DNA of 64,000 bases. It comes from Rhynchopus euleeides. Taxonomy: Eukaryota; Euglenozoa; Diplonemea; Diplonemida; Diplonemidae. Both the position numbers and the translations under genes were made by a program. The notes below the pieces were generated by a model. It saw only the letters and a program-made list of their open reading frames with translations, was not told where the DNA came from and did not search any database. Of this stretch, positions 51,101-61,155 are shown piece after piece. Where the stretch lies: contig OY723253.1 of NCBI GenBank assembly GCA_963210315.1, positions 1,860,001 to 1,924,000 on the forward strand, in the 5' to 3' direction. Within the stretch, counting starts at the first letter, position 1. The number at the start of each line of letters is the position of its first letter.

Positions 51101-51330
51101 GTTCACTACCGTGGCCTCCGGCGGCTGGGGGGCTCCGCCCCCCAGACCCCCCTGTGGCGTACGTCTCGTACTTAAGTCCTTCGAATCCCATCAAGTCGGG
51201 GTCCAACCACTCCAATCGCCTCTGAGGACGCAGCCAACTCGCACAGAATCTGTACGCCCACACGAACAGATGTTCGCGACCGTGGCCTCCGGCGGCTGGG
51301 GGGCACCGCCCCCCAGACCCCCCAGGTAGC
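51101..51330 (+). repeat. GC-hairpin repeat pair (second copy)
   Basis: Two hairpin units (51101-51154 and 51271-51325) flank a spacer of about 115 bp that matches the spacer at 14616-14730 (shared CGCAGCCAACTC and CACAGAATCTGTACGCCCACA). The paired arrangement as a whole is therefore duplicated in the genome. Confidence 0.8.
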
Positions 51331-51348
51331 GTGTGCCCGTCCATCTAT

Positions 51349-51485
51349 CTCACTTCTCCGGGTACAGTGCAGCATAGGAGGTCAGCGCCGCATCCATGAA
51401 GCGCTTCTTCGAAGCCTGACTGACATCGGACAGGAGGTCGGGCTTCCTTACCTGGGAGGTACACTTGCCGCGTTCGCGACATGCG
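51349..51485 (-). pseudogene. Possible C-terminal coding remnant
   Basis: Read on the minus strand, this gives about 45 codons with plausible usage, including CHACRERGKC and ending TSYAALYPEK stop. Upstream, the frame closes quickly, though CACGTTTCAG could be a 3' splice site. The Cys/His cluster recalls a small zinc-binding motif. No family was recognised. Confidence 0.25.
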
Positions 51486-52061
51486 TGACACGCGACACGC
51501 TACCTGAAACGTGAGTGTGCCTTGCTAACACGGGCATTTCAACGGTCTGCCGACGACCGTTCCCCAAACCAGTAGACCAGCAGTTTTGGAAAATTGGAGA
51601 GATCATCCTACTGCGCTGAATATGGTGCGCACCACTGCAAAAATCCCCGGGAGCTTTTGGGCTTTCAGACCTGAAGGGGCCAGCACGTGGGTGGCGTCGG
51701 GGAGTGGCAGCTTTGTAACTGTCCTCCAGCTGCTGGCATGTCCAGCTCTGCGAGAGTGCCAAGGTGTATTGAGTCCCTGCGGAGCACAACCCCCGATGAG
51801 AACGAGTGCCAGATGATCCTCATTCATTTTCAGCTGTAACGCGCATGAGGGGCACTCTCTGCCGCAAGCATCTCTGGGCATCACTCGAGAGCTGTCACAT
51901 GATGACGCGGAGAGAAATCAGAGAAAAAGTCCCGCCTGACGGGCACGCGCCTGGAAACTGTGGGGGGGCGAGCAAAAAATCCCTTGTAAAAATTCTTAGA
52001 AAAAACCTGGTTCCCCGACCCAAAAAACCTGGAAAAAGGGCTCGTTCCCCGCCCAGGCCTG

Positions 52062-52197
52062 TACACGTTAAGTGTTCTAAGAAACCAGACATAACCAGAA
52101 GACCAACATCATGTTCGTGCTAGCACTTTTCCCTTTTGTCATCACACCCGTGCGCCAAAACAGGTTAGGCCTTATATTTGGCTGCGTTCAACGAAAA
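52062..52197 (+). repeat. DIRS-like element repeat A1
   Basis: Left terminal repeat. It is followed after about 70 bp by the gag-like start codon and probably contains the promoter. Matches A2 over its full length by eye. Confidence 0.85.
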
Positions 52198-52268
52198 ATA
52201 TTTTCGTGGTTCAACACACCCACCTACTCCCTTCTCTTTACTCCACCCTTCAACCCCCGACACAACCG

Positions 52269-53606
52269 ATGCCTGGCGTGCAGAACTCGGAGCTGGTGCT
52301 GTCCGGAGTGGGGCGCGGCGCGGGCAACCCGGACGCCTTGTCCGCCCCCCTCCCGGCGGGCGACTTCGGGATGGCGATGGGGCAGGCGCTGGCGGCAGTG
52401 AACACCGCCAACGCCCGTGAGGTGGCCACCCGCGAGGTCGCGGGGGCCGACATCCGGGCCACGCAGGTGGAGGCGCACGCGAGGGTGCACGCGGCGGGGG
52501 TGGAGGCGGGGGCGGCTACGAGGGCCGCCAACGCGGAGGCGGCGGCGGGGATGCACATCGCATCCGCGAATGCAGCGGCGCATGCGGCGAAGGTGGAATC
52601 CGCTGCGGCACAGCGGGTGACGGGGGCGGAGTCGGACGCGAAGGTGGCGTCGGTGGAGGCGGCGGCCTCAAACGCCGTCACGGAGGCGCAGGCGCGGGCG
52701 ATGGTCGCCGAGGAGTCCGCCAGGCACGCGGAGGTGAGAGCCCGCCTCGAGGCCGAGCTGGCCCTCGAGAGGGAGAAGACGCGCAACGCCGCGCTGGTGA
52801 TGGAGGAACGGGCTAAGGCCCAGCGGGAGACGGCCCTCGCGGAGCACGCGAGGGTAAGGGCTGAGGCAGGCGCGAGCCGGGCTGCAGCCCCCCAGGACGA
52901 GGTGGCCTTCCTCCGGGAGGAGGTACGCCGGATGCAGGAGGTGGCGGACCTCCAGGCGGAGCTGGCCCGCCTGCGGGGAAACGGGACGGGCTCCGGAGCC
53001 GGCGCCGGAGCACCGAGGGCCGGAAAGCCGGAGCAGCGGGACGGGGCCGGCAGCGTAGCCGGCAGCAGCGACAGCCGCAGGGGCGCCGGGGCTCTCAACC
53101 CCCTGGACGTGGACGAGTGGTGGCACGCGGACGAGGCCACGCTGGGGCTGGTGCACCTGCATCAGCTGCGCCGCTACGACGCCCTGCTGGGGGCCCGGGC
53201 GGGGGGTGCCCTGCGCCCGCAGGCCCACGAGGCGCAGGCGCGGATGAGGGATATCAACCTCATCATGACGAGCCTGCCGTCGCTGCAGGAGCCGGAGGAC
53301 TACGACGACCTCCTGGTCCGGCTGATGCAGAACCAGTTCTGCAGGCTGGAAGCCCTCAACGAGGGCGTGTTGGGGGGCGGATGGGAGGCGGCCTCCGCGA
53401 TGGAGGAGGAATTCTTCGGGAAGCCGGAGATTCCTCCGTACCTCCGGGCGGCAAAGGAGAAGGCACGGGCCCGCCAGCCACGCTCCCCCCAGGTCCACCA
53501 CCCACAGCATCAACATCAACAACAACAGCAACGCAGCTCGCAGCCACAGCCGCAGCAGGGCCACCCCACCAGCCAGCGGAGCAGGAGGGGGGGCCACAGG
53601 CAGTGA
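52269..53606 (+). CDS. Gag-like ORF of DIRS-like element
   Basis: 445 residues from ATG 52269 (MPGVQNSELVL). Residues 40-220 are an alanine/glutamate-rich, strongly helical stretch built of repeats such as ARVHAAGVEAGAATRAANAEA, likely a long coiled coil. The following part contains a structured block (DEWWHADEATLGLVHLHQLRRYD, PSLQEPEDYDDLLVRLMQNQFCRLEALNEG) typical of plant- and alga-type retroelement capsid proteins. The C-terminus is Gln/His/Pro-rich. No zinc knuckle was seen. Its stop (53604-53606) lies 17 bp before the recombinase ATG. Confidence 0.75.
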   Translation: MPGVQNSELVLSGVGRGAGNPDALSAPLPAGDFGMAMGQALAAVNTANAREVATREVAGADIRATQVEAHARVHAAGVEAGAATRAANAEAAAGMHIASANAAAHAAKVESAAAQRVTGAESDAKVASVEAAASNAVTEAQARAMVAEESARHAEVRARLEAELALEREKTRNAALVMEERAKAQRETALAEHARVRAEAGASRAAAPQDEVAFLREEVRRMQEVADLQAELARLRGNGTGSGAGAGAPRAGKPEQRDGAGSVAGSSDSRRGAGALNPLDVDEWWHADEATLGLVHLHQLRRYDALLGARAGGALRPQAHEAQARMRDINLIMTSLPSLQEPEDYDDLLVRLMQNQFCRLEALNEGVLGGGWEAASAMEEEFFGKPEIPPYLRAAKEKARARQPRSPQVHHPQHQHQQQQQRSSQPQPQQGHPTSQRSRRGGHRQ

Positions 53607-53623
53607 GCTCGCCCCTCACGGCG

Positions 53624-54619
53624 ATGCTGGAGAGCATAGGGGTGCTTTCCACGGCGCGGGTGGGAAGGAGACGGGCACAGGAGGACCCGCTGACCGCCAG
53701 AGAGGCACAGCGGATCGCCAAGCGCGCGGTGAAGACGCTGGGGGAGGCGTTGGCACCGTCGACGTGGAGGGGGCTCGAGGGGCCCCACCGGCGACTCCTC
53801 CAGTTCCGGCACGAGTGGGAGCAGACCACGGGTGTGCTCTTGCCGTGGGACCTTTGCATCATTTACTGGGTGCAGAGGCTCATGTCCGAAGCGGACTCCC
53901 CACTCCGGCCCTCCTCCGCCCTACAGTACGTATCGAGGGCGGTCGCCGCGATGAGCCGCATGGGGGTTGTGGTGGACTCCCAGCTGCTCCAAGACTTCAA
54001 GCGAGGTCTGAAGCGCTTGGGGGCCCTCCGACCGCAGCACCAAGCGAAGCCAGCAACATCCGCCCAGGTGGCCGCAGTGGTGGGCCGGGCGGACGTCGAC
54101 CGCGACACGAAGCTCGCGATTGTGCTGGGGTGGTGCGGGGCGGCGCGGGTGTCGGACGTGGTGCGCCTGAAGTGCGGGGACATCGCTTTCCAGAGCGAGT
54201 TTGTCGCCGTAAACTGGGCGGAGACGAAGAGCGACCCGTTCCGCCTGGGCGTCACGACGGGCCTGTTCCTCTCGGAGTGCTGGACGGAGGTGCTGCGGGA
54301 GGCGATCTCGGGGCGGGCGGCGGGCGCGCTGGTGGTCGACACTACCTACCGGCGCATCGTGGCGGCGCTGAAGAAGGAGGACCCGGAGCTGAGTGGGCAC
54401 TCCCTCCGTCGGGGGGCTCTGGCGGAGCTCCTGCAAGAGGGGCTGTGCCTGGAGTCGCTTCGGCAGCTGTCCCGCCACAGCTCCCTGGACGCCCTGGCCA
54501 GGTACCTCCCGGCGGGGAAGCTGAAGCTGGCGAGGCAGACGGCCTCCACATCAATGGTGCTCGACCGGGGGCTATCCCGGGGGTCGCTCTTTGCCCTGCC
54601 TTCCCTGGGAAGCTCCTGA
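53624..54619 (+). CDS. Tyrosine recombinase of DIRS-like element
   Basis: 331 residues from ATG 53624 (MLESIGVLS). The N-terminal core-binding part is helical. The catalytic domain shows the first Arg in GWCGAARVSDVVRL, the HxxR box in GHSLRRGALAELL, a following His in LSRHSSLDALARYLP and the tyrosine nucleophile in that same segment. It ends PSLGSS. The enzyme would integrate the circular DNA copy. The frame is open upstream into the gag ORF (from 53117), but that part is a proline-rich shadow, so I use the first ATG after the gag stop. Confidence 0.88.
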   Translation: MLESIGVLSTARVGRRRAQEDPLTAREAQRIAKRAVKTLGEALAPSTWRGLEGPHRRLLQFRHEWEQTTGVLLPWDLCIIYWVQRLMSEADSPLRPSSALQYVSRAVAAMSRMGVVVDSQLLQDFKRGLKRLGALRPQHQAKPATSAQVAAVVGRADVDRDTKLAIVLGWCGAARVSDVVRLKCGDIAFQSEFVAVNWAETKSDPFRLGVTTGLFLSECWTEVLREAISGRAAGALVVDTTYRRIVAALKKEDPELSGHSLRRGALAELLQEGLCLESLRQLSRHSSLDALARYLPAGKLKLARQTASTSMVLDRGLSRGSLFALPSLGSS

Positions 54620-56418
54620 GGACGGCGTGCGTGGCGTACGAGCCCCCAGGCACGCCTTCCCCGCCGGCGACCCCTCGGCCCAGGCCGCCTCCCACGCCAC
54701 CGCCACCACTTCCGCCTCCGCCTCCACCGCCGCCACGGCCGCCCCCTCCTCCTCCTCTTCCTCGGAGGGTCGGCGACGACTCCTACTCGCCGGACGTCAA
54801 CGCGACGTACGCGAGGGAAGCGCGGGTGACGGTGGAGGGGCGGCATCTTGGCCCGCCCTCGGCGCGGGGTGGCCCCACGGGGGAGCTGGCCCCCATTTCG
54901 ACGTCACGTCTGAACCTCGACGCCTTAGAGGCCTTGGATTCCGAGGGGATCCTGTCAGGGGTTATCGACGTGATTCGGGACCGGGGCGCTTTCCTGCGGG
55001 CCATGCGACCGGGCGTGGATCTGGGCGACAGGCCTCTTTCGCGCGGGACCTCGAGGCACATGCTGCGGCACTGGGATAACCTCTCGGAGTGGGGGGTGCT
55101 GGGGTTGGCTGACGCGCCGAAGGTGGTCCTCCCGGCGTTCACCGTGGAGAAAAAGAGCGGGCTGCTGCGTTTGGTATGCGACGGGCGAAAGCTGAACCGG
55201 CTGATGCGGGACCCGCCACCGATGCTCCTCCCGTCGATCCACGAGGTGGTCCGGAGGTTCCTGGCGGTCGAATTCGTGGTGCAGGCTGACGGGAAGAGCT
55301 GGTTCTACCAGTTCCCCCTGGGGGACGGGGTCCGCGACTTCTTCGGGGTGAATCTGGCTGGGGAGCGGGGCCCGTTTCGGCGCACCTCGCTGCGGGTGAT
55401 GTGCATGGGCTGGAGCTGGGCGCCGTGCATCGCGCAGAGGGCCTCGCGCGTGCTTCTCCCCCTGGAGGATGGGCTGTCTTGGGTGGACAACTGGTTTGTG
55501 GTTGGAGATAGCCGGGAGGATGCAGCCGAGAGATACGCCCGATTCCTCGGCAAGGCCGAGTCGGTGGGCGCCGAGCTCAACGAGGGTGCGGAGTTCGGCA
55601 CACCGCAGTCGCGGTTCATCGCCTTGGGGTTGGAATTTGATCTGGAGTCGTCGCCTAAGCGCTTCAGGTCGGACCCCGATTGGGTGTCGAAATTCCTTGC
55701 CTCGGCGGCCGTAGCGGCGGTTCGCGAGAACAGGGCTACTTCCCGGGAGTTCTACAAGGTTTTCGGCGGTATGATTTAGTTTCTGTTCTCGACGCAGAGG
55801 CGTCTCTGCTACTTCCGCGCCTCCCTCGCCTTCCTCAGGAGATCCGCGGCCAAGCTGGTTGCGGAACCGGAGCAGTGGGACCGCCCTCTCGACATCCCCC
55901 CCTCTGTTCTCGCTGATCTTTCTCTGATTTCGGCCGATCTGGGCCAGAATGTATGGGTTGAGGCAGGGGCTTCGGGGCCCTCGGTCACGGCGTGGTCTGA
56001 CGCTTCCGACACAGAATGGGCAGCCCTTCTGGAGTTAGACCCCGAGCCGATTGTCCAGGGCTGTTTTGATGAACCCCTCGCCCACCATATATATGTCAAA
56101 GAGCTCTTCGCAGCGCTCCAGGCGACACGCCTCGCAGCCGCTACGCGGCCGGGCTGTGCGTTGGGGTTGCAGGTGGACAACACGGCAGCGGTGGCAGCAA
56201 TCAACAAGGGCCACAGCAAGAATTACCTCGCGAATGACTTGTTGTGTGCCTTGTTTGACACCGCAGACGGTGCGGGCATCTCCGTTTCCGCTCAGTGGGT
56301 GCCTACGCATGCACAGCGAGCAGACGAGTTTACCCGAGGCACTGTGGCATCGCCGTGCCCTGTCCCCCTGGCGCCCCTCCCTGCGAGATATGCGGCGGTT
56401 GCAGCCATATCGCGTTAA
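54600..56418 (+). pseudogene. Reverse transcriptase-RNase H ORF with one in-frame stop
   Basis: Frame opens near the end of the recombinase ORF; there is no ATG before residue MRPGVDLG, so it was probably made by reinitiation or frameshift. A proline-rich lead (PPTPPPPLPPPPPPPP) precedes the RT: LVCDGRKLNRLM, motif A QADGKSWFYQFPL, motif B MGWSWAPCIAQR, motif C SWVDNWFVVGD. After FGGMI comes TAG (55777-55779), then the same frame continues with the RNase H: acidic residues in AWSDASDTEW, IYVKELFAAL, LQVDNTAAVAAIN and WVPTHAQRADEF, ending at TAA 56416-56418. The single stop could be a recent nonsense mutation or a readthrough site. Confidence 0.85.
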
Positions 56419-56486
56419 ACATTTCAAGTGTGGTGTACCCTTTCAATCCCTTGTCTTTCTTTCCGCTACGCGGTCCCTGTGGGTTG

Positions 56487-56770
56487 GGCTGCGTTCAACG
56501 AAAAAAGACACTTCTTTCCGGAGTTTAGCTAGCACGATTCAGTTGGGCGATTCATTTGTCTGGTTTTTGCATACACGTTAAGTGTTCTAAGAAACCAGAC
56601 ATAACCAGAAGACCAACATCATGTTCGTGCTAGCACTTTTCCCTTTTGTCATCACACCCGTGCGCCAAAACAGGTTAGGCCTTATATTTGGCTGCGTTCA
56701 ACGAAAAAAGACACTTCTTTCCGGAGTTTAGCTAGCACGATTCAGTTGGGCGATTCATTTGTCTGGTTTT
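56487..56770 (+). repeat. DIRS-like element B1-A2-B2 repeats
   Basis: B1 56487-56567, A2 56572-56707, B2 56690-56770. B1 and B2 share GGCTGCGTTCAACG, then ACACTTCTTTCCGGAGTTTAGC and CGATTCATTTGTCTGG. The 18-bp overlap of A2 with B2 (GGCTGCGTTCAACGAAAA) would be the recombination core. Confidence 0.85.
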
Positions 56771-57095
56771 GAGGGGGTTTCGATATTTCGGAATTCGCAT
56801 TGAAGTGGTTGGTATTTGAGGATTCTGTGGCGGAAAACGTGTGACGTGCAGCCTGTCTTGCTGAAGTGCTACATGATTCACAGATGTGTGGTGTGCACGG
56901 GGTGTGCGGCACAGAGAGAGATAGGCACCGTCGGAAAGGATAGCGTGCATCATCGAAGGCACTGCCCCCGCGCAGTTGTAGTTTGCATCGCATGTACGTG
57001 GGTCTCTGTTTGTCATGCCACACTGTCGACTACCCACCACCACACACAGCACAACACATTTGATTCGGCAGAACATATTCCCCGTGACAGACACG
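56771..57095. other. Spacer upstream of the pectin-lyase-fold gene
   Basis: Mixed-composition DNA between the retrotransposon end and the next gene, presumably its promoter and 5' UTR. No TATA box or repeat family was recognised. Confidence 0.5.
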
Positions 57096-59117
57096 ATGGC
57101 GGCATCACGCACGGCGCTGTGGTGCGGGGCTGTGGCAGTGATGCTGGTGCACTGCACTCAGGCTGTTTCCGGTGGGTCGGTCTTCGAGGACACGACCCAC
57201 GGGAAGTGGTACCGTAACGTCATGGACTACGGTGCCAAGGGTGACGGGGCGACAGATGACACAAGCGCCTTCAAGACGGCCCTCACGCAGGGGCGTGCGG
57301 ACGTGCGGTCGACGCAGCAGCAGCTGGTGCTGTACGTCCCGTCGGGGACCTACATCATCTCGGATGCGCTGAGCCTGTACTTCTACACGACGCTGATGGG
57401 GAATGCCACGCACCGGCCCATCATCAAGATGGCTGCGAACACCGCCCCATCCAGCCGTGTGTACGCCATTGCCGGACCCCCGTCGTGTGATGGGTGCGAG
57501 CACACCGACGACTTCTACTACCAGGTGAAGAACGTTGTGATCGACATCTCGGCCCCGGGGAACACGCAGGCGGTGGGTATCCACTGGGCCCTGTCGCAGG
57601 CGACCATCCTGAGGCGTGTGTCCATCATCGTGGGTGACGCCGACATGGGGATCTTCGGGGAGAACGGCTCCGGCGGGGTGATGAGCGACGTGGAGGTGAG
57701 CGGGGGCCGCGTCGGGCTGTCGTTCGGGAACCAGCAGTGGACGTTCGTCAATGTGCACGTGTCCAACGCACGTGAGGTGGGTGTGCAGATCATCTGGAAC
57801 TGGGAGATGGCCTTCCTGGGGTGCTCTGTGTCGTCCACCCCGGTGGCGTTCCAGTTCCCGAGCGTGGCTGGGTCGCTGCTGATTAAGAACTCGGTGTTCA
57901 CGGACATCGAGACAGCAGTGATCTGGACGGACTACCTGCAGGCGGACAACAGGACCATCCTGCTGCAGAACGTGTCGGTCAGCAACAGCGCGTCGGCTGC
58001 GCTGCTGTCGTGCTACAAGACGCCCGGCTGCGACCGCACGCCGACCCCCGTGCCGCAGTCGGGGCTGCTCAGCAACTACATCGTCGGGTGGAAGGTGGTG
58101 GGGTACGCTGATCCAACGTACGTGTCGGGCGAGGTGCTGCAGCAGGCGCAGGCACAGGAGGTGCGGATCGCAGCACACCCTATGTCGCCGCCCGAGGCCT
58201 TCTTCAACGCGATGGATGCTGGGGCGAAGGGCGACTGCGTGCAGAGCGACTCGGCAGCGATCCAGAGCGCCGTGGACAACCACGACGTCGTGTTCCTCCC
58301 GTCCGGGTGCTACCTGCTGACGGAGACCCTCGTGCTCGGGGCCAACACACAGCTGTTCGGGGCTGGGCTGACGGAGCTGCGGAACGGGATGCAGGGGAGC
58401 AGCGACAATGCGACAAAGGTCGTGATCTCGACCCCGAACAGCGTGACGGCAGCCACGACGATGTGGGACCTGATCATCACGTCGGAGAACGACTGCACCG
58501 CATGCGTTCTGCTGTCGTGGGGTGCCGGGCGCGGGGCGCTGTTCGACGTGCACTACCGGATGTACCAGGTGGTGGGGCAGCTGCTGCACGTCACGCAGAC
58601 AGGCGGCGGCTACATCGAGAACATGTGGGGCTGGGTTGCGGACCACAACATCGACACGTCTGCGACGGTGACGGTGCGGAGCAAGAGGGGTGCGCTGATC
58701 GAGGCGTCGCAGAGCAGTGCGCTGACCCTTGTCGGGACAGCATTCGAGCACTCTGACGAGTACCAGTACTACGTGCGCAATGCGTCGAACGTGGCGCTGG
58801 TCCTCCCCCAGACCGAGTCGCCCTACTGGCAGGTGCCCCCTGTGTCGAAGGCGCTGCACATCGAGGGGTCGTCGCAGGTGTCGCTGTTTGCGGGCGGCTT
58901 CTACAACTGGTTCAACGGCGTCGAGGCCCAGGTTGTGTCGGTCGACCTGTCGACGGGCATCGAGCTGTTCCTCCCGAACGTGAACACGCCGGACGGGAGC
59001 AACCGCACAAAGGGTGTCGACACCGTCGTGGCATACAACGGCAGGCGTGTGATCAACTCCACCGCACCGTACAACATGACGAGCTACTGCTCGCATGTCG
59101 CGGTGTTCGAGGGCTGA
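57096..59117 (+). CDS. Secreted tandem pectin-lyase-fold protein (GH55-like)
   Basis: 673 residues, single exon, ATG 57096. Residues 1-25 form a signal peptide (ALWCGAVAVMLVHCTQAVSG). Two parallel beta-helix domains start with the same hallmark: WYRNVMDYGAKGDGATDDT (from 38) and FFNAMDAGAKGDCVQSDS (from 369), each followed by VPSGTY- or LPSGCYLL-type strands. This two-helix layout and the motifs fit the Pectate_lyase_3 superfamily and GH55 exo-beta-1,3-glucanases; viral tail and alginate-degrading relatives share the fold. I cannot fix the catalytic glutamate by eye. It is probably exported and acts on beta-glucan or another wall or storage polysaccharide. Several N-glycosylation sites occur (NRT, NVS, NAS). 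Confidence 0.85.
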   Translation: MAASRTALWCGAVAVMLVHCTQAVSGGSVFEDTTHGKWYRNVMDYGAKGDGATDDTSAFKTALTQGRADVRSTQQQLVLYVPSGTYIISDALSLYFYTTLMGNATHRPIIKMAANTAPSSRVYAIAGPPSCDGCEHTDDFYYQVKNVVIDISAPGNTQAVGIHWALSQATILRRVSIIVGDADMGIFGENGSGGVMSDVEVSGGRVGLSFGNQQWTFVNVHVSNAREVGVQIIWNWEMAFLGCSVSSTPVAFQFPSVAGSLLIKNSVFTDIETAVIWTDYLQADNRTILLQNVSVSNSASAALLSCYKTPGCDRTPTPVPQSGLLSNYIVGWKVVGYADPTYVSGEVLQQAQAQEVRIAAHPMSPPEAFFNAMDAGAKGDCVQSDSAAIQSAVDNHDVVFLPSGCYLLTETLVLGANTQLFGAGLTELRNGMQGSSDNATKVVISTPNSVTAATTMWDLIITSENDCTACVLLSWGAGRGALFDVHYRMYQVVGQLLHVTQTGGGYIENMWGWVADHNIDTSATVTVRSKRGALIEASQSSALTLVGTAFEHSDEYQYYVRNASNVALVLPQTESPYWQVPPVSKALHIEGSSQVSLFAGGFYNWFNGVEAQVVSVDLSTGIELFLPNVNTPDGSNRTKGVDTVVAYNGRRVINSTAPYNMTSYCSHVAVFEG

Positions 59118-61155
59118 GCTGTATCTGCATCCATTCTGCCTATTCCATATCACTCACTTCTTTCCCCTCTTTGATACACGCGCACATTCGGTGTTGGGCC
59201 ATTCTTTCTGACACCACGCACCGATGTCGCTCGAGTGATTCTCGCGCCCGGCACACCGGGATGCTGCACTGCGGTGCTGCCCCCTGTGTGTTCGCACCAG
59301 CACTCACTCACCCCACCCCACCCCACCCCATCCCTATTTCCCCATTTGGGAACGTTGCAAAATCTGGGCCTCAGGGCCCGCTTCTGCACATCGAATCGCA
59401 CCAACCGCACTGCATTAGCAGGACCTGCAAGACCCTTGCCTTGGCGCGGGGTTCCTGATGACCTCCTGCGAGAAGGTGTCGAGGGCGACGCCATCCTTTT
59501 GTTCATCATACTATTCCGTTGGGTGGTGGTCGAACGGGATTCGGGTGCTGGTGACAGGCACATAACTAGAATGGAACAATGCGTGCCTGCAAAGCCGATA
59601 ACAGTAAGAACATCTGATATTTTGGGACAGATCCGGAACCCGTTGTCTTGACCACACCAACTCTCTTTTGTTTCATGACCCAACGTTGTGGCCACTATGG
59701 CACCCACTATCGGGCTACACCCCCGCCTGCAGACGCAGGGAGCTGACCAACACACTGGAAACCACGGCAGGGCGCACGGATTACAATGATACGGTGTTCG
59801 TGAACCTACAGTCACGGCTCAACCTGCAGCCACAGCTTGGTTTCGCCTCACAATACCAGCGTTTTCCGCAACCCCTGCTGCCGGCGGCTCTCTTCCAGTG
59901 ACCCTTGATTTATATTTTGCAGGGTGCTTTCACGCGGTACTGCGATGCCCAACCCACATGGGATGGGCACCTGTATGCACAGCTGGTGTGGATCACCCTG
60001 CGGCTCTTTTGTTTTGCCTTGGCGCAGTGCAGCCGCCAGGCCTGCTGCACGGGACGGCGGGGCGGCGAGGCCCGAGCACAACCAACCGCTGTGCTCGTGC
60101 CAGCCCCCCTGCGGTTCGCGGCGGCACCCCCTTCCCCCACCCCTCCCCCCATCCCCCTTTCAGGGTGCGAGGCACCCTGAAACCCTGGGGCTCACCACCC
60201 CCGTCCATCCCCACGGCATCATCGGGGAGGGTGCGGTCCGCAAATGCGAGATACCTGGCGGTGTGTTAGGCCCCCAGAGCAAAACGCACGGCCCGGCTGT
60301 CTTGTGAAGTCGGGCCTTCTGTGGGCAACGATGGGTGGTTTCCGCCTTGTTGCCTGCTGTCGGGTTGGGGGCGAATGGAGTAAAGAAGAACAGAGACAGA
60401 GAAAAAGAAACAGCGGCAGCGGATGCCTGCTTCTGCGCCAAATAGGAAGTGGGAAAGCTGGGGGGAAAATATGTCACCGCCTGGGCAGCCGGGGGAGCAG
60501 GCCGGTTTCGGTGGGATGCCGATTCCAAGAATGTACCGCGTGATACCGTGTTGTGTGTGCTGAAGAAGATTCTCGCGTGGCCTCTCGAAGACATGCGTCG
60601 GGCTGGCCTACGTGGCAGCGCAATCCATCGCCACAACCAGAGAACAGCCCTGTTGTGCGGAGGGCGTGTGGAAAGCGTCCGCTTTTTTCCCTTTTTCATT
60701 CGAACCATGCTGCTCCGCGTCATGTGTTTTACTTTGGCGGCCAGCCTGTGGCATGCCAACCATCCCGAACACGCCATGGCTGGTTTGCCCTCTGGCCAAC
60801 ACAACAGCAGTGTATTTCCCAGGGGAGTGCTGGTCAGCAGCGCCCGAGCCCCCAGCCCCACCCTGCGACTCTGTGACTGTGCTCCCGCCTCTCCTGCCTC
60901 ACCGCCTGCTTCATCCACGAGGCCCCAGCTCTCGGTTGCTGCTGGGTGCTGCCCAGGGCCTTCTAATGATAACACAGCTGCACACACATCCCACAGGCAG
61001 TGGGTGGGGTCAAGTTTGCCACCCCCCACCCCAGCACCCCCTCGCTGTGCGTCTTCGGTGCCTCCCTTCGGAGGGGGTGGGGTGGACGCGGGGATTAACT
61101 GCAGTGCTGACGACACCAGCCTGCAAACTCCCCGGGGGGGGTTGCTTCTTTCGTG
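59118..61155. other. Non-coding spacer
   Basis: A CCCACCCCA run near 59321, C-rich tracts and short ORFs without features. The 485-aa minus-strand frame over 60160-61617 overlaps the real LamG-like gene and has no recognisable content. Confidence 0.6.

Larger units (their letters stand above)
48462..52061. other. Repeat-rich non-coding spacer
   Basis: Contains (GT)n and (CA)n(CT)n runs (48560-48572, 49759-49800), the motif ACAACCTGCATAACGAGTGA (49091), a solo DIRS-like A repeat (50699-50835), stretches of CTAAGAATTTT repeats (50890-51020), the duplicated GC-hairpin unit (51101-51330) and a possible coding remnant (51349-51485). No intact gene was recognised. Confidence 0.5.
52062..56770 (+). 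mobile_element. DIRS/Ngaro-like retrotransposon with split direct repeats
   Basis: Organisation: A1 (52062-52197), three ORFs, B1 (56487-56567), A2 (56572-56707), B2 (56690-56770). Both A copies begin TACACGTTAAGTG and end GGCTGCGTTCAACGAAAAA; both B copies start with that same 18-19 bp, so A and B overlap at it. This A-ORFs-B-A-B layout is the split-direct-repeat form known from Ngaro, PAT and VIPER elements, which integrate a circular copy with a tyrosine recombinase and make no target duplication. ORF order is gag-like, YR, RT/RNase H. Three further repeat fragments in the window (33846, 34080, 50699) show the family has been active. Confidence 0.9.

Noticed and set aside
53117..53623. N-terminal extension of the recombinase overlapping gag
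   Set aside because: In this frame the text is Gly/Pro/Ala-rich shadow of the gag ORF; the recombinase core starts after the ATG at 53624.
57105..59153. 682-aa minus-strand frame opposite the pectin-lyase-fold gene
   Set aside because: It is the antisense shadow of a gene with strong G/C third positions; the plus strand has a signal peptide and two recognisable domains. The same applies to the minus frames at 17883-19721, 22213-23490, 40589-42268 and 52668-53597.
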